49,961 nt of DNA from Anaeromyces robustus (GCA_002104895.1 MCFG01000236.1:60001-109961), one strand, 5' to 3'; positions 20,412 through 34,306 are shown, numbered from the stretch's first letter. Notes: generated by a model from the letters alone, not told the origin. Translations and numbers: made by a program.

Positions 20412-21802
20412 GAATTATAATAATAAATATATTTTTATAATTTCTTTTATTTAAAAAAAAAAAAAAAAACTTCGTTTTATATAATAATTATTTTACCTAA
20501 AAATCCAAAAACTTGAAACCAATTAAATGTTTCCCAGCCTAAGTAAAGACTTATCATCCAAATTAATACGGTTCTATTATTTAAATACATAAATAATAGA
20601 AATTTAAAAATATCAATAAAATAAAGATAAATTTAAAAAATAATTTAATAATATTAAATATTAAAAATCTATTAAAGAAAATTTTTGAATTTTTATCTAT
20701 TTTTTTTAACTAAATTTTCTTTTTTTTTATTCTTTTACCTGCAAGTATCAATAGTACTTCTTGAAGTAGCACTAACAGCACGAGTAACAGATAAACCAAA
20801 CCAATTGAAAAATGCAATAGAACAAATACAACCTATAGAAATCAATAAAATTAAAGAATGACCAAAAACTTGAGAAAATCCATCTGAAAGATCAAAAAAA
20901 CCACCAGGATGATTTCTACCAATAAAAATATAAAGGAATGGTATAGCTGCTAATACAGTGAAAAGACCAAAAGAACCTTCTAAACCTACAGTTTTTAATG
21001 GACTTACTTCATAATAACTCATAATTTTTTCTTCTATAATAAATTGAAGAGCAGTAAAAATTTGAGCTAATATTACCATAAATACACCAAGTACATTTTT
21101 AGATGAAATATGATGATTATTATTAGTAGTATTAGTTATTAATGAATTAAGAAGTTCATCATTATCATCATCATTAGGTTTAGTAATTGAAGGAGATTTT
21201 ACAATTGTATTACTCATACCAACAATTGAAACACCTGTCATAACTAAAACTAAAGCAATCCATTGACTTTTACTTAATTGTCTTTTTAAAAATATAACTG
21301 AAAAGAATCCTGTGAAAATGACAACAGCCCCACGTAACATTTGATAGACGGATGCAGCAACATAAATCAAACCAATATTCATTAACTATATATATATATA
21401 TATATATTAAAATATAAATATATAAAATATATAATAAAAAAATAATATAATATTAATAATTATTAATAAAAAAAATAATAATAAAATATAATTTTTTTTT
21501 CGCTTCTTTAATATTATTATTTATTCTTTACTATCATTTTAAAAAAAAAGATAAAATGAAATATTATTATATAAAATTATAGGTATAAAATATAAAATAT
21601 AAAATAAAATGAAATAAAAATTTACAGTTGTACCACAAATATCTAATATTGAAGGTAACCATAAGAATAAAACAGCTTTACCTTTTAAAGGAATTTTATT
21701 ATTAGATTCTAAAACATATGAATCATGGTTTGATTCCTCAAAAGCATTTAAAGTATCACTATCATTTCCAACAAGAGTTGTAGGTGAGTCAACATTAATT
21801 TG

Positions 21803-21846
<44 letters not shown>

Positions 21847-22150
21847 CAATTTCTTCTTCTTCAAAACCAATACCAGATTCAATTTGTTCTGAAAGAAAGC
21901 TATCATTAGAATTTACTCTCACAAAATTATTTTTTGAATAATACTGAATAGCAAAACAAGCTAATAAACAACATGCTTCACCCATAAACATATTTAAAGT
22001 TTGTATCACAGGTTGTTCAAAATGTTTTGGGTTTGGTGTATCACAATCTTTTACACATTGTTTATCTTGTAATTTATTTAACAAGGTATTACAGGCACCT
22101 GTAATCAGCATACCTGTAACCAAAAAGATAGTATATCTTACAGAGGACAT
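20077..22150 (-). CDS. SLC35F6-like DMT-superfamily transporter, paralog A
   Basis: The four minus-strand exons are 22150..21626, 21385..20739, 20573..20497 and 20255..20077, giving 475 residues in closed phase. The protein has about ten hydrophobic segments typical of the drug/metabolite transporter superfamily. The N-terminal signature is a TM1 with GMLITGACNTLLNK, then a Cys-containing loop, FEQPVIQT and a second TM, matching the SLC35F6 (C2orf18) group. Paired EamA-like repeats follow (YQMLRGAVVIFTG, and ALQFIIEEKIM). Substrate is unknown; human SLC35F6 has been placed in lysosomes or mitochondria. A cytosolic Asn run (14 residues) interrupts the loop after TM2. The acidic tail contains ENRPLLDDE, a possible dileucine sorting signal (inference). 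It lies 1.4 kb downstream of a close paralog on the same strand. Confidence 0.9.
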
Positions 22151-22665
22151 TTTTTATATGAATTATTATTCTAATGATATTTTACTATTTATTATTGTTG
22201 TTTTTGTTATTATTGTTGTGTTTTAATTATTAATGAAATAAAAAATAAAAAAAAAAAAAAAGGGAAGGGAAAAAAATGAAAAATGAAAAATGAATTTTAA
22301 AATTGCTTTATGAAATTGAAATTTAAATGTAATTTGAAATTATTATATATATAAAGATTAATATATATAATTTTTTAAGAAATTATTTTTTTTTTCTTAA
22401 TATAAATTATATTTAAAATATACCTTTTTTTATTTATCTTTTTCTTTTCCTTTTTATTTATTTATTTATTTATTTATTTATTATTTATTTATGAATTATA
22501 AATAGTTAGAGTATAATATTTTAATAAAATTTTTAAATTAACAATTGTTATTGAAATTTGCTATATTATAATTTTCATCTTTTTATTATTATTTACTTTA
22601 TTTATTTATTTATTTATTTATTCATATATTTATTTATGATTTATGTTAGTTATTAATATTGTTAT

Positions 22666-22726
<61 letters not shown>

Positions 22727-23538
22727 TATTATGTGTTTTTTTTTTTTTTTTTACTTTTTTTTTTAATTTTTATTTTATAAACTTTTCATGTAAAATAAAA
22801 TATTTTTGTTATTTTTAAAAAAAAAATTTTTTATGTAAAAATGTTTACTAATATATAAAATTCTTTAATTTTAATATAGCATATTAATATATTAAATATA
22901 TATTTATAAATATTTCTCTTCTTTTTTAATGTCAAATATTAGAAAAATATTATATTGTAAAATAATAATAAATCATTATAAAAAATAAAAAAAACATAAA
23001 ATAACATGATAAATTAATTAATTAATTAATTAGTAAATAAATTAATTAATATAGGAAACAATTTTAAAATGTTTTATACATATAAAATATAATACATAAA
23101 ATACTAATAGTTTATTAAAATAAATTAAGCTAGTGTATACATAAGCGTATATAATTATAAACAACAATGTATAAAAATATATAAATATTTAAATACATTA
23201 TTATATTAAAAAATAACAAATATACAACCTTTTGTAAAAAAAATATATATATATGAATATAGTAAAAGAAACCCTTTTATTTATATAATATCTTTCTTAA
23301 TTTAATAATATATATTAAAATATTTTATTTTATTTTATTTTATTAACATATATAATAATACTATTTTTTATATTTATTATTTTCTATTAATAAATACATT
23401 TGATATTTTTATTTCAATAATACAAAAAATTTTATATAATATATTTTTATAATACATATATTTTCTATAAATTTATATAAAAAAGCAATAACTTTTTCTT
23501 TTTTTTTTTTTAGTTTTTTATTTCATATACTAATAATT
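22151..23538. other. Spacer between the tandem transporter genes
   Basis: This 1.4-kb A/T-rich spacer must hold the promoter of paralog A and the 3' end of paralog B. It has short TTTA runs near 22456-22490 and 22600-22620, (TTA)n near 22685-22725 and poly-T near 22738-22752. No exon was recognised. Confidence 0.65.
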
Positions 23539-25535
23539 TTATATGGATTCATAGATATCTTCTTTAATATCATAATTATTATCACAATTATCATCCTTAA
23601 TTATATTTGGTGAACGGTTACTAATTAAAGAGCTATTTTCATTAACATTTCTATCACCTGGTTTTACAAAACGACAAGAGAAGGTTATAATATTATTGAA
23701 AATAAATGTACCATAAATTAACACTATATTTATTCAAAAGATTTTTTATATTATTTAAAAATATTATATATTAAAAAAAATTATTAATTTAAATAATCAT
23801 TATTTTTTATTAATTATAATTATAAATAATTATTATTATAATTTATTTTTTTTTTTTACATACCTAAGAAACCAGCAACTTGGTACCAATTGAAAGATTC
23901 CCAACCAAAAGAAAGACTAATAAACCAAATTAAAATAGTTCTGAAAATTAATTATTATAAATACAATGTGGTAGGTATTTTAATGATTAATTAATATATT
24001 AATTTATAATATATTATAAAAATATATAAAATATATATATATATAATATATATATATATAATAAATAAAATTAATTATTAATATATATAGCATACATATC
24101 ATTTTATAAATAAATATAATAATATTATTATAAAAATAATAAAAATAATAATTTTTCTTTTCTTTACCTGCAAGTATCAATAGTTGTTCTTGAAGTAGCA
24201 CTAATAGCATTAGTTATAGAAAGACCAAACCAATTAAAACAACCAATAGAAAAAACACTACCAATAGTACTTAAAAGTAAAGGATAACCAGTAGTTAAAA
24301 CTTGATTAACCCCTTCAAGAACATTGAAAAATCCATCTTGATCATATCTACCAATAAATAAATAAAGGAAGGGTGAAGCAGCAATAACAGTAAAAAGACC
24401 AAAAGAACCCTCTAAACCTACAGTCTTTAAAGGACCGACTCTCCAACGACTCATTACTTTTTCTTCCATAATAAATTGTAAAGCAGCAAAAATTTGACCA
24501 CCAATAACCATAGCAATACCAAGAATATTTAAAGCTGTTACACTTTCACCATCATCATCTGCTTCACCACCATTTTCATTTCCAACAATAGTTCCATTAT
24601 CAGTACTTGTACTATTATTTGTTTCTACTTCTATTTCAGGTTTTGCAATAATATTACTAGCACCAACAATAAAAACACCTAACATAACTAAGAATAAAGA
24701 AATCCATTGATTTTTACTTAATTTTCTTTTTAAAATTAAAACAGAAAAAATACCAGTAAAAATAACTACAGCACCACGTAACATTTGATATACTGATGCA
24801 ACAATATAAATTAAACCAACATTCATTAACTATATTTTTATTATATATTTTGAATTTGGAGATTGGTATAAAAATTATATCATTTTAATTATTTTAATAA
24901 TTAATATTGAAAATAATAATAAATAGTAGTATATATAATATAAAATATTTGTATGTATATATATATATATATGTGAATATATCAGCATATAAATTAATAT
25001 TATTTAATTGTTTTAATTAATTATTTAATAATATCGATATATATATAATATAAATAAAATAATAAAAAATAAAAAAAAAAAAAAGTTTTAAGTTTAAATT
25101 TAATTCATTTTTTATTTTTCTTATTTCGATAATTAATAATTTTTTTAAAAAAAAAAATAATAATAATAAACTTACAGTAGTACCACAAATATCTAAAAGA
25201 GCGGGGATCCATAAAACTAAAGTAGCTACACCTCGTAAGTGTGGTTTATTATTAGAATTAGTAATTAATCTTTCATCATCTGGATGTAAATCCAAATCAT
25301 CTCTAGTTAATTTTCGTTTTTTATAAAATTGTACTCCTAAACTAACCAATAAACATAAGACTTCACCCATAAACATACACATAGTTTGTATAACAGGTTG
25401 TTCAAAATATTTTGGATTATCTGTATCACAATTTTTAACACATTGTTGATCTTGCATTTTAATTAATAATGTATTACAGGCACCTGTAATCAGCATACCT
25501 GATACTAAAAAAATTGTATATCCTGGAGTTGGCAT
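23539..25535 (-). CDS. SLC35F6-like DMT-superfamily transporter, paralog B
   Basis: The four minus-strand exons are 25535..25176, 24829..24168, 23940..23864 and 23723..23539, giving 427 residues. All three introns fall at the same residues and phases as in paralog A: after DICGTT, inside the Arg codon of DTCR, and after the first base of a codon following GFL. The core membrane segments are nearly the same as in A: GMLITGACNTLL, FEQPVIQT, YQMLRGAVVIFTG and a KTVGLEGSFGLFTV block. It lacks the poly-Asn insert, and its long loop after the fourth segment is Asp/Glu/Asn-rich instead. The tail differs, with NENSSLISN and then an acidic, Asn-rich end. This is a recent tandem duplicate pair. Substrate is not predictable from sequence. 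Confidence 0.9.
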
Positions 25536-25541
25536 CTTTTA

Positions 25542-25542
25542 A

Positions 25543-25619
<77 letters not shown>
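25542..25619. repeat. (TTA)n array, about 26 units, directly upstream of a start codon
   Basis: On the gene strand this is (AAT)n ending about 7 bases before the ATG of transporter paralog B, so it is very probably transcribed in the 5' UTR. Confidence 0.9.
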
Positions 25620-25623
<4 letters not shown>

Positions 25624-26095
25624 TTTTGTTGTTTTTTATATATATTATTATTCTCTATAGTTTTGAATATATAAGTATAATTATAATCTCAAAATTGAAA
25701 AATTAAACTGACAATGGATATTTTGATAAAAAAAACAATAAAAAAGAAAAAAGAAAAAAGAAAAAAAGAAAAAAATATTAAATTTTCAATATTTTTTCAA
25801 ATATATTATTATATTTCATACTAAAAAAAAACAATTAGTCATTAATATTTTATAATTTTCAATTAATTTAATTTAATAATATCAATAAAAAAAAAATTTT
25901 TTTAATTTCTAATTTATAAATTATTAATCATTATTGGTTATTGTTTCCTTTTTTTTTTATTTCTTAAAAACATTATAAAAATTTTATGTAAAAATTTTCA
26001 TTATCCGAGTATTACAATAATTATAATTTATATATAATAAATAATTAATTATAATAAAAGATAAAAAAGAAAATTCATATTATATTACTTTTTTT

Positions 26096-26131
<36 letters not shown>

Positions 26132-27359
26132 TGTGTAATCAACAAAAAATTTATTATTATAATTCATAAAAAAAATTTTTTATTCAATAATATACATATA
26201 CATTTTAATTATAATTAACTTATTAATTTAATATATAATTAACATGGACAGAATTCTTTTAATTATAAATTTTAATAATAAAATTAATTATAAAAAAAAA
26301 AATTTTTTTTTATATATATATAATTAATAAATATTAATTTAATTATAGATTAAATTTTTAATATCCTATCATTTTAAAGAAAAATTTAAATTAAAAAAAA
26401 ATATAAAAATAAATATAATATTTTTTATTTTATATAAATTAAAAAAAAAATTATAAATAAAATTATTATTTAAGAAATTATAATATATATTTTATGACTA
26501 ATTTATTTTTATATAAATTATAGAAATGATAAATGAAATTATTATTTAAGAAATTATAATATATTTTTAATAGTTTATGACATTTAATTATAAGAATAAT
26601 AATAAAAAATACATATATATTTTAAATAATAAATAGATTATTCTTTATTAAGAAAAATAATATTTTTTATGTTTAATTATTTTATATATATATAAATATA
26701 TATATTTGTATGTTAGTTTGTTTATTTTTGTTACAATAAATATGAAATGATTAATCATAATTAATAAAAAGTATATAATATATATGAAAATTAAAAAGAA
26801 AAAAAAATGAATATAAAAAAATAAATTAAATAAATAAATATTAAAAAAAAAAAATTCTTTTAATATATTAATATATAATAAACTTAAAAAAAAATTGATT
26901 TTTAATGAAAAAATTAAATAATAATAATAAAAAAAATTATACATTTCTTTTTTTTTTTTTTTTTTTTTTTAATAAAATTAAATATAAATATGCTTTAATA
27001 AAATTATTGATATAGCCATGAATTTTTTTTTTTAAAAAAAAAGAATTATTAATATAAATGATTTTGTAGTACAATTCTTTTTTTTTTTTTTTTATGGTAT
27101 AGAATAAATAATACAATATGATTACTAATTTGTTCCATTTTTTCTTGTTTTTGTTTTTGTTTTTTCGTTTTGTTTTGTTATTGATTTTCTTTAATTAAAT
27201 TATTTACAAATAAAATATAAAAAATAGAAATAAATATGTGGAATGAATTTTTTTTTCTTTATTCTTTATTTTAATTCATTTTGGTATATAATTTACTTTA
27301 AATTAATTTATGAAAAATAATTTTCGCATTATTTTAAATATTTAAATAATAATAATGTC

Positions 27360-27409
27360 AAAAAAAAAATAAGTATAACTATATTCATAGTTATACTTAT
27401 TTTTTTTTT
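27360..27409. terminator. Perfect 23-bp hairpin in the 3' region of the NDT80-family gene
   Basis: Positions 27360-27382 and 27387-27409 are perfect reverse complements around a 4-base loop. The stem core is ATAAGTATAACTAT, flanked by A9 on one side and T9 on the other. It lies about 100 bp beyond the NDT80-family stop codon. It has a terminator-like shape, but an RNA polymerase II terminator of this kind is not established; it could equally be an mRNA 3' structure or a relic of an inverted insertion. Confidence 0.5.
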
Positions 27410-27507
27410 CCTTAAATATATATATTATCTATTGGAACAGTTTATATATATATCTTATTCAAAATTATTTTTTTTTTTTTTGTTGTTTTTTTTTTTTTTT
27501 TATGATT

Positions 27508-30500
27508 TTAATAATTTTTTTCATTTACTTTTAATAATTTTAATTCATCTTCTAATTTCCCTACACGTTCACATAATCCATAAACTAATTTCATTAATTC
27601 TGGATTAGAAAATTGTAATGAAAAATGATAATCATTTGGTTGTTTTGAATTACCAGTTGGATTAAAAAGTGATTGAGGTTGAATATTTTGTAAGGGTTGA
27701 ACAGTATTACCATTATTGTTGTTACCATTATTATTGTTGTTATTATTATTGTTGTTGTTGTTGTTATTATTATTATTATTTTGTTGATTATTCATAGATT
27801 GATTTGGTGAATCAAAATTTGAAACTGAACTAGGTATTCTTTGTAGAGTAGCTGCAGCATTAAAATCTTCAGCACCCATTAATTTAGATTGATCCATAAA
27901 ATTATCTCTTGTAGACATCGATAAAGATGCTAAAGTGGCAGCAGAATCTTGTTCATTCATTGGAACAGAATTTATATTATCAGATAATAATGATGATGAT
28001 GAAGATACTAAAGTTGTTTCTGAATTAAGATAATGATTATTATTAGTATTTGTATTATTTTTTTGACCTGAAACAGAAAGGAATGTATTATTTGGACTCA
28101 TAGTTTTCATTTTTTTCTGTGGTTTTTGCATGTCTTCATCACTTAATGGACTAGCTTTATTCTTTTTTGAATTATTATTGTTGTTGTTGTTGTTATTATT
28201 GTTATTATTATTATTGTTGTTGTTATTATTATTGTTATTTATATTATTCATATTGTTCATACTCATATTATTATTATTAGTATTATTATTCATATTCATT
28301 CCATTATTCATATTACTATTCATATTATTATTATTATTATTATTATTCATATTATTATTCACATTATTCATATTATTCATGTTATTCATACCATTCATAT
28401 TATTCATACCATTCATATTATTCATATTGTTCATACCATTCATGTTATTCATACCATTCATATTATTCATATTATTCATACCATTCATGTTATTATTCAT
28501 ACCATTCATATTATTCATATTATTCATACCATTCATGTTATTATTCATACCATTATTCATACCATTATTCATATTATTCATATTATTGTTCATACCATTA
28601 TTCATACCATTATTATTATTCATATTATTCATATTCATATTCATATTATTCATATTACCATTCATATTATTCATATTACCATTCATATTGTTCATATTAC
28701 CATTCATATTATTCATATTACCATTCATATTATTCATATTATTATTCATATTATTCATATTGTTATTCATGTTATTCATATTATTGTTCATGTTATTCAT
28801 ATTGGTATTCATATTATTCATATTAGTATTCATATTATTCATATTAGTATTCATATTATTCATATTAGTATTCATATTATTCATATTGTTGTTCATGTTA
28901 TTCATATTAGTATTCATATTATTATTGTTATTGTTATCATTGTTATTATTAAAATTGTTCTGATTTTGATTATTAAAGTTATTATTATTATTATTATTAA
29001 TATTATTATTGTTGTTATTATTAATATTATTATTATTGGTATTATTGGTATTAATATTTGAATTAGTATTGGTATTAGTATTCTTTTTTGAATTATTCTT
29101 TAATGAACTTTTTGTTGAAGTAAGATCAGTTAAAGAAGTTAAACCTGTATTAAAGGTATTTTGATAAGCCATTTGCATATTAGAAAGCATATATTGTTGT
29201 TGATATTCTTGTAATTCTGCATAAGTATAGGTATCATTACTATCACTAAAATGAGATGGACTTCTTCCTCTAACAATAACTGGAGAAGATTCAAGATAAG
29301 CAATTTTAAAGGATTGATCATCTGTACAAAGAACAGATAATTCAATAACTAATACAAAGAATTGTTGAGCAGCCCCAGTTCTCTTTCTACGACCATTATT
29401 TGGTGTAGCTAATTTAAATTGAAGACGATCAAAAGTAGCTAAACAACTATCTGTTGGTTCCTTTGTTGAATGGTGATGGTTTTGAAGTATAGTAAGACAT
29501 CTTTCATCACCACATTTAACTGTTTTTGGTTTTGGAGTAGTTTGTGTTTTCTTATCTCTTTTAGAAGTATGTTGAATAAGTTCAATAGGTTCACCTCCAT
29601 CTGTAATTCTAGCAGTAATACCAAGTTGGAATTCTTTTACAGTATGAGGTTGATTATCAACTTCAATTAAACATGGTAATGGTATTTGTTCTTGACAATT
29701 GGTTTCCTTATTTGTTGCTGTAAATGAATTGATTATATGGAAATAATTTCTACGATAACATGTCCAATGATCTTCAGCTAAGAAAAATCCTGAATCTACC
29801 TTAGAATGAATGTTAACAGTATAACTAATTTAATATATATATATATATATAGGTAAAATATAAAAAAAAAAAGAAATAAAAAAAAGAAAAGTTAAAAAAT
29901 AAAAATAAAAAAAAAAAAATATGTAATGATAATAAAAATATGTAATAATAATAAAATCATGTGAAATAAAATAAAATAATATAATTAATTTTTATTTAAA
30001 TTATTAAATTAATTTAATAAATAAATTATAATAAATATGAAAATATTTAAAATTATATAGTTTTAAAGTTTATATTAATATTGATAGACTTATCAATATT
30101 AATATATATATATTTATAATATAATTAATTTTTATTATTTTTTGTATAGATAAAATTGCTTACGTCTTTGATTTATCTATATTATATACTGGATAAATTT
30201 GTCTAGTTTTATTTCCAAAGAAAGTTTCAATAGGAACTTTTAAATGATCAGCTGAATAATCTCTTCTTTGTTTCTTTGGTGGCATTGGCATATTAGGAAG
30301 CATTTGTTGTAATTGTTGTAACTGAGCAGGTGTCATAGGTTTACTACTAATTAATCTGTTTTTAAGATTATTAGCAGCATTATTCTTTTTATTCTTGTTA
30401 TTCTTAATATTAGTCGTAGTTGTGTTAATGTTATTAGTGGTATTTGTGTTTGTATTATTTTTATTATTATTATTGTTGCTATTGTTATTTTGTGAACGCG

Positions 30501-31083
30501 TTACAGGTTTTGAATTATTAGTATTGGAAGGTAATATAGAAGAATTATTAGATTTACCATTTTTCATTGACTTTTGAGTTGGCAATGGAATTATTGGTAC
30601 TTGATTAATATTTTTTGAAATTGACTTATTATTGGAAGACACTGTTGAGTTATTATTTATTGAATTATTGTTAGCATTATTCTTATTATTATTTGAATTA
30701 TTATTCATAGGATTAAAGTTATTGTTTGTGTTTGCCATTGTTGAATTTGAATTAGAAGTTGAGGAAGAAGTTGAAGTTGAGTTTGAATTGTTTGCTATAA
30801 CAGAAACAGAATTCATTGGAGTTGAATTTGGTGTTGGGAAAAAATTATTAGAATTTGAATTATTATTTGAATTAGAACGTGAGCCAGAGTTACCTTTCGA
30901 TTTTCCTGAATTTTTATTATTATTTGAAAAATTATTAATATTATTATTTTTATTTTTTGACATTTTCGTTGATGAAAATGACATACCTATTGAACTATTA
31001 GATGAATTAGAAGTATCCTTTTTATTTTGGCTTTTAGTATAACCTGAATTAGTTTTTTCCTTTGAATCTTTAATTTTTGCCAT
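27508..31083 (-). CDS. NDT80/PhoG-family DNA-binding transcription factor
   Basis: The two minus-strand exons are 31083..30164 and 29824..27508, with an intron interrupting the domain, giving 1,078 residues. Residues 1 to about 265 are Ser/Asn/Lys-rich. A basic patch PPKKQRR is followed by the NDT80/PhoG fold, about 275-505: KVDSGFFLAEDHWTCYRRNYF around 315-335, then a beta-rich segment, and VIVRGRSPSHF at 489-499. These last two are the best-conserved motifs of the family, which in fungi includes Ndt80 (meiosis) and Vib-1/XprG (nutrient and cell-death responses). After the domain come about 200 residues of Asn/Met repeat, more poly-Asn, and a C-terminal amphipathic helix (LMKLVYGLCERVGKLEDELKLL) likely to form a coiled coil. 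Which cellular programme it controls cannot be read from the sequence. Confidence 0.88.
28612..28905 (-). repeat. 21-bp coding repeat, 14 copies of the heptad MNNMNxN
   Basis: Inside the NDT80-family gene (about residues 614-711) a 7-residue unit MNNMNxN is repeated 14 times in register, with x equal to Thr, Asn, Gly or, once, Met. Runs of units share the same x (Thr four times, Asn three, Gly four), which shows local duplication of 21-bp units. Beyond it the repeat becomes irregular Gly-Met-Asn combinations to about residue 810. Confidence 0.9.
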
Positions 31084-32163
31084 TTCTATATAATTATAGA
31101 TAATAAAATTATTATAATAATATATATATAGTTATAAAAAAATTTTCCATAATCATTATATTTAATAATAAATATGAATAAATATATTATTTTATAATAA
31201 AAATATTTAAATAATTAAATAATTAATTTATTATGCTTATTTATTTAAAAAAGAAATAAAATAATAATGAAAAAAAAATAATATCTATTATTCTAAAAAA
31301 AAACAAAAAAGTTCAAGTATCATTTAATTATTTAAATATAAACGTCTTTCCTAAAATATTTAAAAACAATTTACATAATTATTAATTAATTATATTTACC
31401 TTAGTAATATCTTTATATTTAAAAATATTTTCAGTATATGGTTATTTTTTAATTATTATAAATATTATTTTCTTTTCCTTTTTTTTTTTTAAAGTATTAA
31501 TACGTTTTAACTTTTTATCACTTATTATCACTTATTCTTACTTTAAAATATGTAATAAATAACTTATTTCTTACTTTAAAATATATAATAATTTTATTAT
31601 AAAGTTTTTTATTTTACTTTTTCTCTTTTAAATACAAAAAAATATTAAATATTATTTACAAGTATAATAGTAAATATACTATTTTTATTCTTTTAACATT
31701 AAATATTAGATGGTGTATTTTTATTTCCTTTTGCTCTATTAAAATAATAATCTTTAAATTCTTTAATTATTCAAAAAAGAGTCTAATAAAGAATTTCTTT
31801 TTTTCTTTTCTTAAATTATTAGTTTATTGTAAATAAAATATAATACAAGAAATAATAATAAACTAATTTTTTTTTAATTTATAAATATTGTTATACAAAA
31901 AAATATATTAATTCAACAAAGAAACTATTGAATTTAATATAAAAGAAAGAAAAAAAAAGTAAAAAATAATTTTGAATAAAAAAAAATTAGGAATATAAAA
32001 AAATGAAAAAAAAAAAAAAATTAAATATAAAAAAAAAGAGAGAAAATAAATTTTTTAATTAAAAGAAAATAATTTAAAAAAAAATTTTTTATATTAAAAA
32101 AATAATAATAATAATTAATATTTTTTTTTATATATATATATTATTCTCTTTTTTTTTTTTTTA

Positions 32164-32206
<43 letters not shown>

Positions 32207-33239
32207 ATTATTATTATTATTATTATTATGTATCGTTTTCTTTATTTATGGTTATTTATTTATTAATTTATTTATTAAGATATTTATATATTAAGTTATT
32301 TGTTCATTTATTTATTTATTTATTTTTTGTATTTTTTTTTTATTTATTATCTTGTCATTATATTCAATACATATATAATAAATTATATATATTATATTTA
32401 TTGGAACATTGTTACATATATAAATAATATATTGATTATATATATTTTAAAAGTATACAATTTAAATATAAAATATATTATATTGATACACAATATAATC
32501 AATAATCTATTCTATTAATTATAATATACTGTAATAAATATATATTATATAAATATATAAATCACAAACAAAAAAAATTTTATTTATTTATACACAATAT
32601 ATTGTGTAATATAATTTATAACGTCAATATTATATATTTGTATACTATTTTACAATATATTAATATAATATTTTATATAATATATATTATATATAAATCT
32701 GAATTGAATTGAAAGGAATTAAAATATTAAAAAAAAAAAATGAATAATTTTTAAAAGAATGAAATAAAAAAAAATTTTTAGTTTATTACACCTAATACAG
32801 ATAGCACAACTTTATTTAATTAATTCTTTTTTAATACAATAAATATATTATCAATATAAATTAATATATGAGAAATTATTTTTTTTGTTTTTTGTGTGAT
32901 TTAATTTAAACTTTTTTTTTATAATTTTTATTTTCTTAATTTTAATAATAAAACTATTAAACTAACAATAAACTTTTAATAAACTTATAAACCTAAAATT
33001 AATTTTCATACTCTTTATTTATAATTAAACATTTAAGTAAAGGAAACAGTTTAACTAAAACTATTATATTATAATTACAATAATATAATTCATTTTATAT
33101 TTATACTGATACTTATATATATTAAATCAAAAAACTATAATAATAAATTTTATAATAAAATAATAATATAAAACTATAAAGCTCTTATTTTAATATTATT
33201 ATAATTAGTTAATTACTAGAAAATAATAATTTTTTAATT

Positions 33240-33242
33240 CTT

Positions 33243-33309
<67 letters not shown>

Positions 33310-33361
33310 TCTATTTATCTATATATTTATTCATATATTTATTTATTTATTTATTTATTTA
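33240..33361. repeat. (TTTA)n microsatellite
   Basis: The TTTA array is on the plus strand, with TCTA and TCATATA interruptions in its distal part. Confidence 0.9.
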
Positions 33362-34306
33362 TTGATTATTGATTTCTGATTATTAACATGTAAAGAAACG
33401 TACTTTTAATTTATTAATTTATTACAATCATAATATAATGAGACATATCTTTTTTTATTGTAAAATTATAAAAAAAAAAAAGCTATTTAAATTTAAATAA
33501 CTTTTTTATTAATATGATTAAAAACTTTATAAACTTTTAATTGATTTATTTTTATTATAGACTATTTTTTTTTTATTAAAAATTTTAATTTTTAAATAAC
33601 ACCATTAGGTTTATTATCAAATTCTTATAAGAAAATTATAATTTGAACAATAAACTAAAAAGTATGTATTAAATAAACTTTGTTAAATATTTTTATTTTA
33701 TATATTATATTAAAATAAATAAATAAATAAATAAATAAAACTATCAAATAAATAAAACTATTATTAATAGACTTATAAATAATAAACTAACAAATCAATA
33801 AAACATAAAAAATATGAAGTCTTCCTTATTTAATAATATTATGAAGAATTACATATAATTCATTCCAAATCATAAAAAAAGTGTTACTTATACAATGTAT
33901 GCTTTTTTATGTTTTTAAATAAAATTATTTCAATAATCATATTATGATCAATTTATTAGTATTACATATTATTCTATTTTTATAATAAATTAAGTTACAA
34001 TTTTCTTTCATAATAAATATGTAGTTTAAATAATTATTTAATAGTAATTATTTAACAAAAAAAAATCTATTTTCATAGTAACGTAACTCATAAAATTATT
34101 AAATTATGACTTTTAAGTTTAGATAGTGGTATACTATATTTAAAAATAAAAAAATTTTAATACCTATTTTAATTAAAAATAAAAGAAATAAATAAGTTTT
34201 TAAAGTTTTAGTATAAATAATCTATTTTAAAATATTTTTTGTAGTATTAAATATCAAATATTTAAAAAAAATATATATATTAATAGAATTATTTTATAAT
34301 AGAAAT

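Larger units (their letters stand above)
25536..27507. other. Intergenic region upstream of paralog B
   Basis: The region contains a (TTA)n array next to the start codon of paralog B, poly-T near 26098-26128, mixed A/T DNA, and a perfect hairpin close to the stop codon of the NDT80-family gene. No coding exon was supported. Confidence 0.65.

Noticed and set aside
28130-28963. 277-residue Leu/Phe/Ile-rich plus-strand frame, looking like a membrane protein
   Set aside because: It is the antisense of the Asn/Met repeat of the NDT80-family gene. The frames at 30395-30577 and 30632-31042 are likewise antisense shadows.
29824-31083. Considered a CSL (Suppressor-of-Hairless) type factor for this gene
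   Set aside because: The TCYRRNYF and VIVRGRSPSHF motifs belong to the NDT80/PhoG domain, and CSL beta-trefoil motifs are missing.
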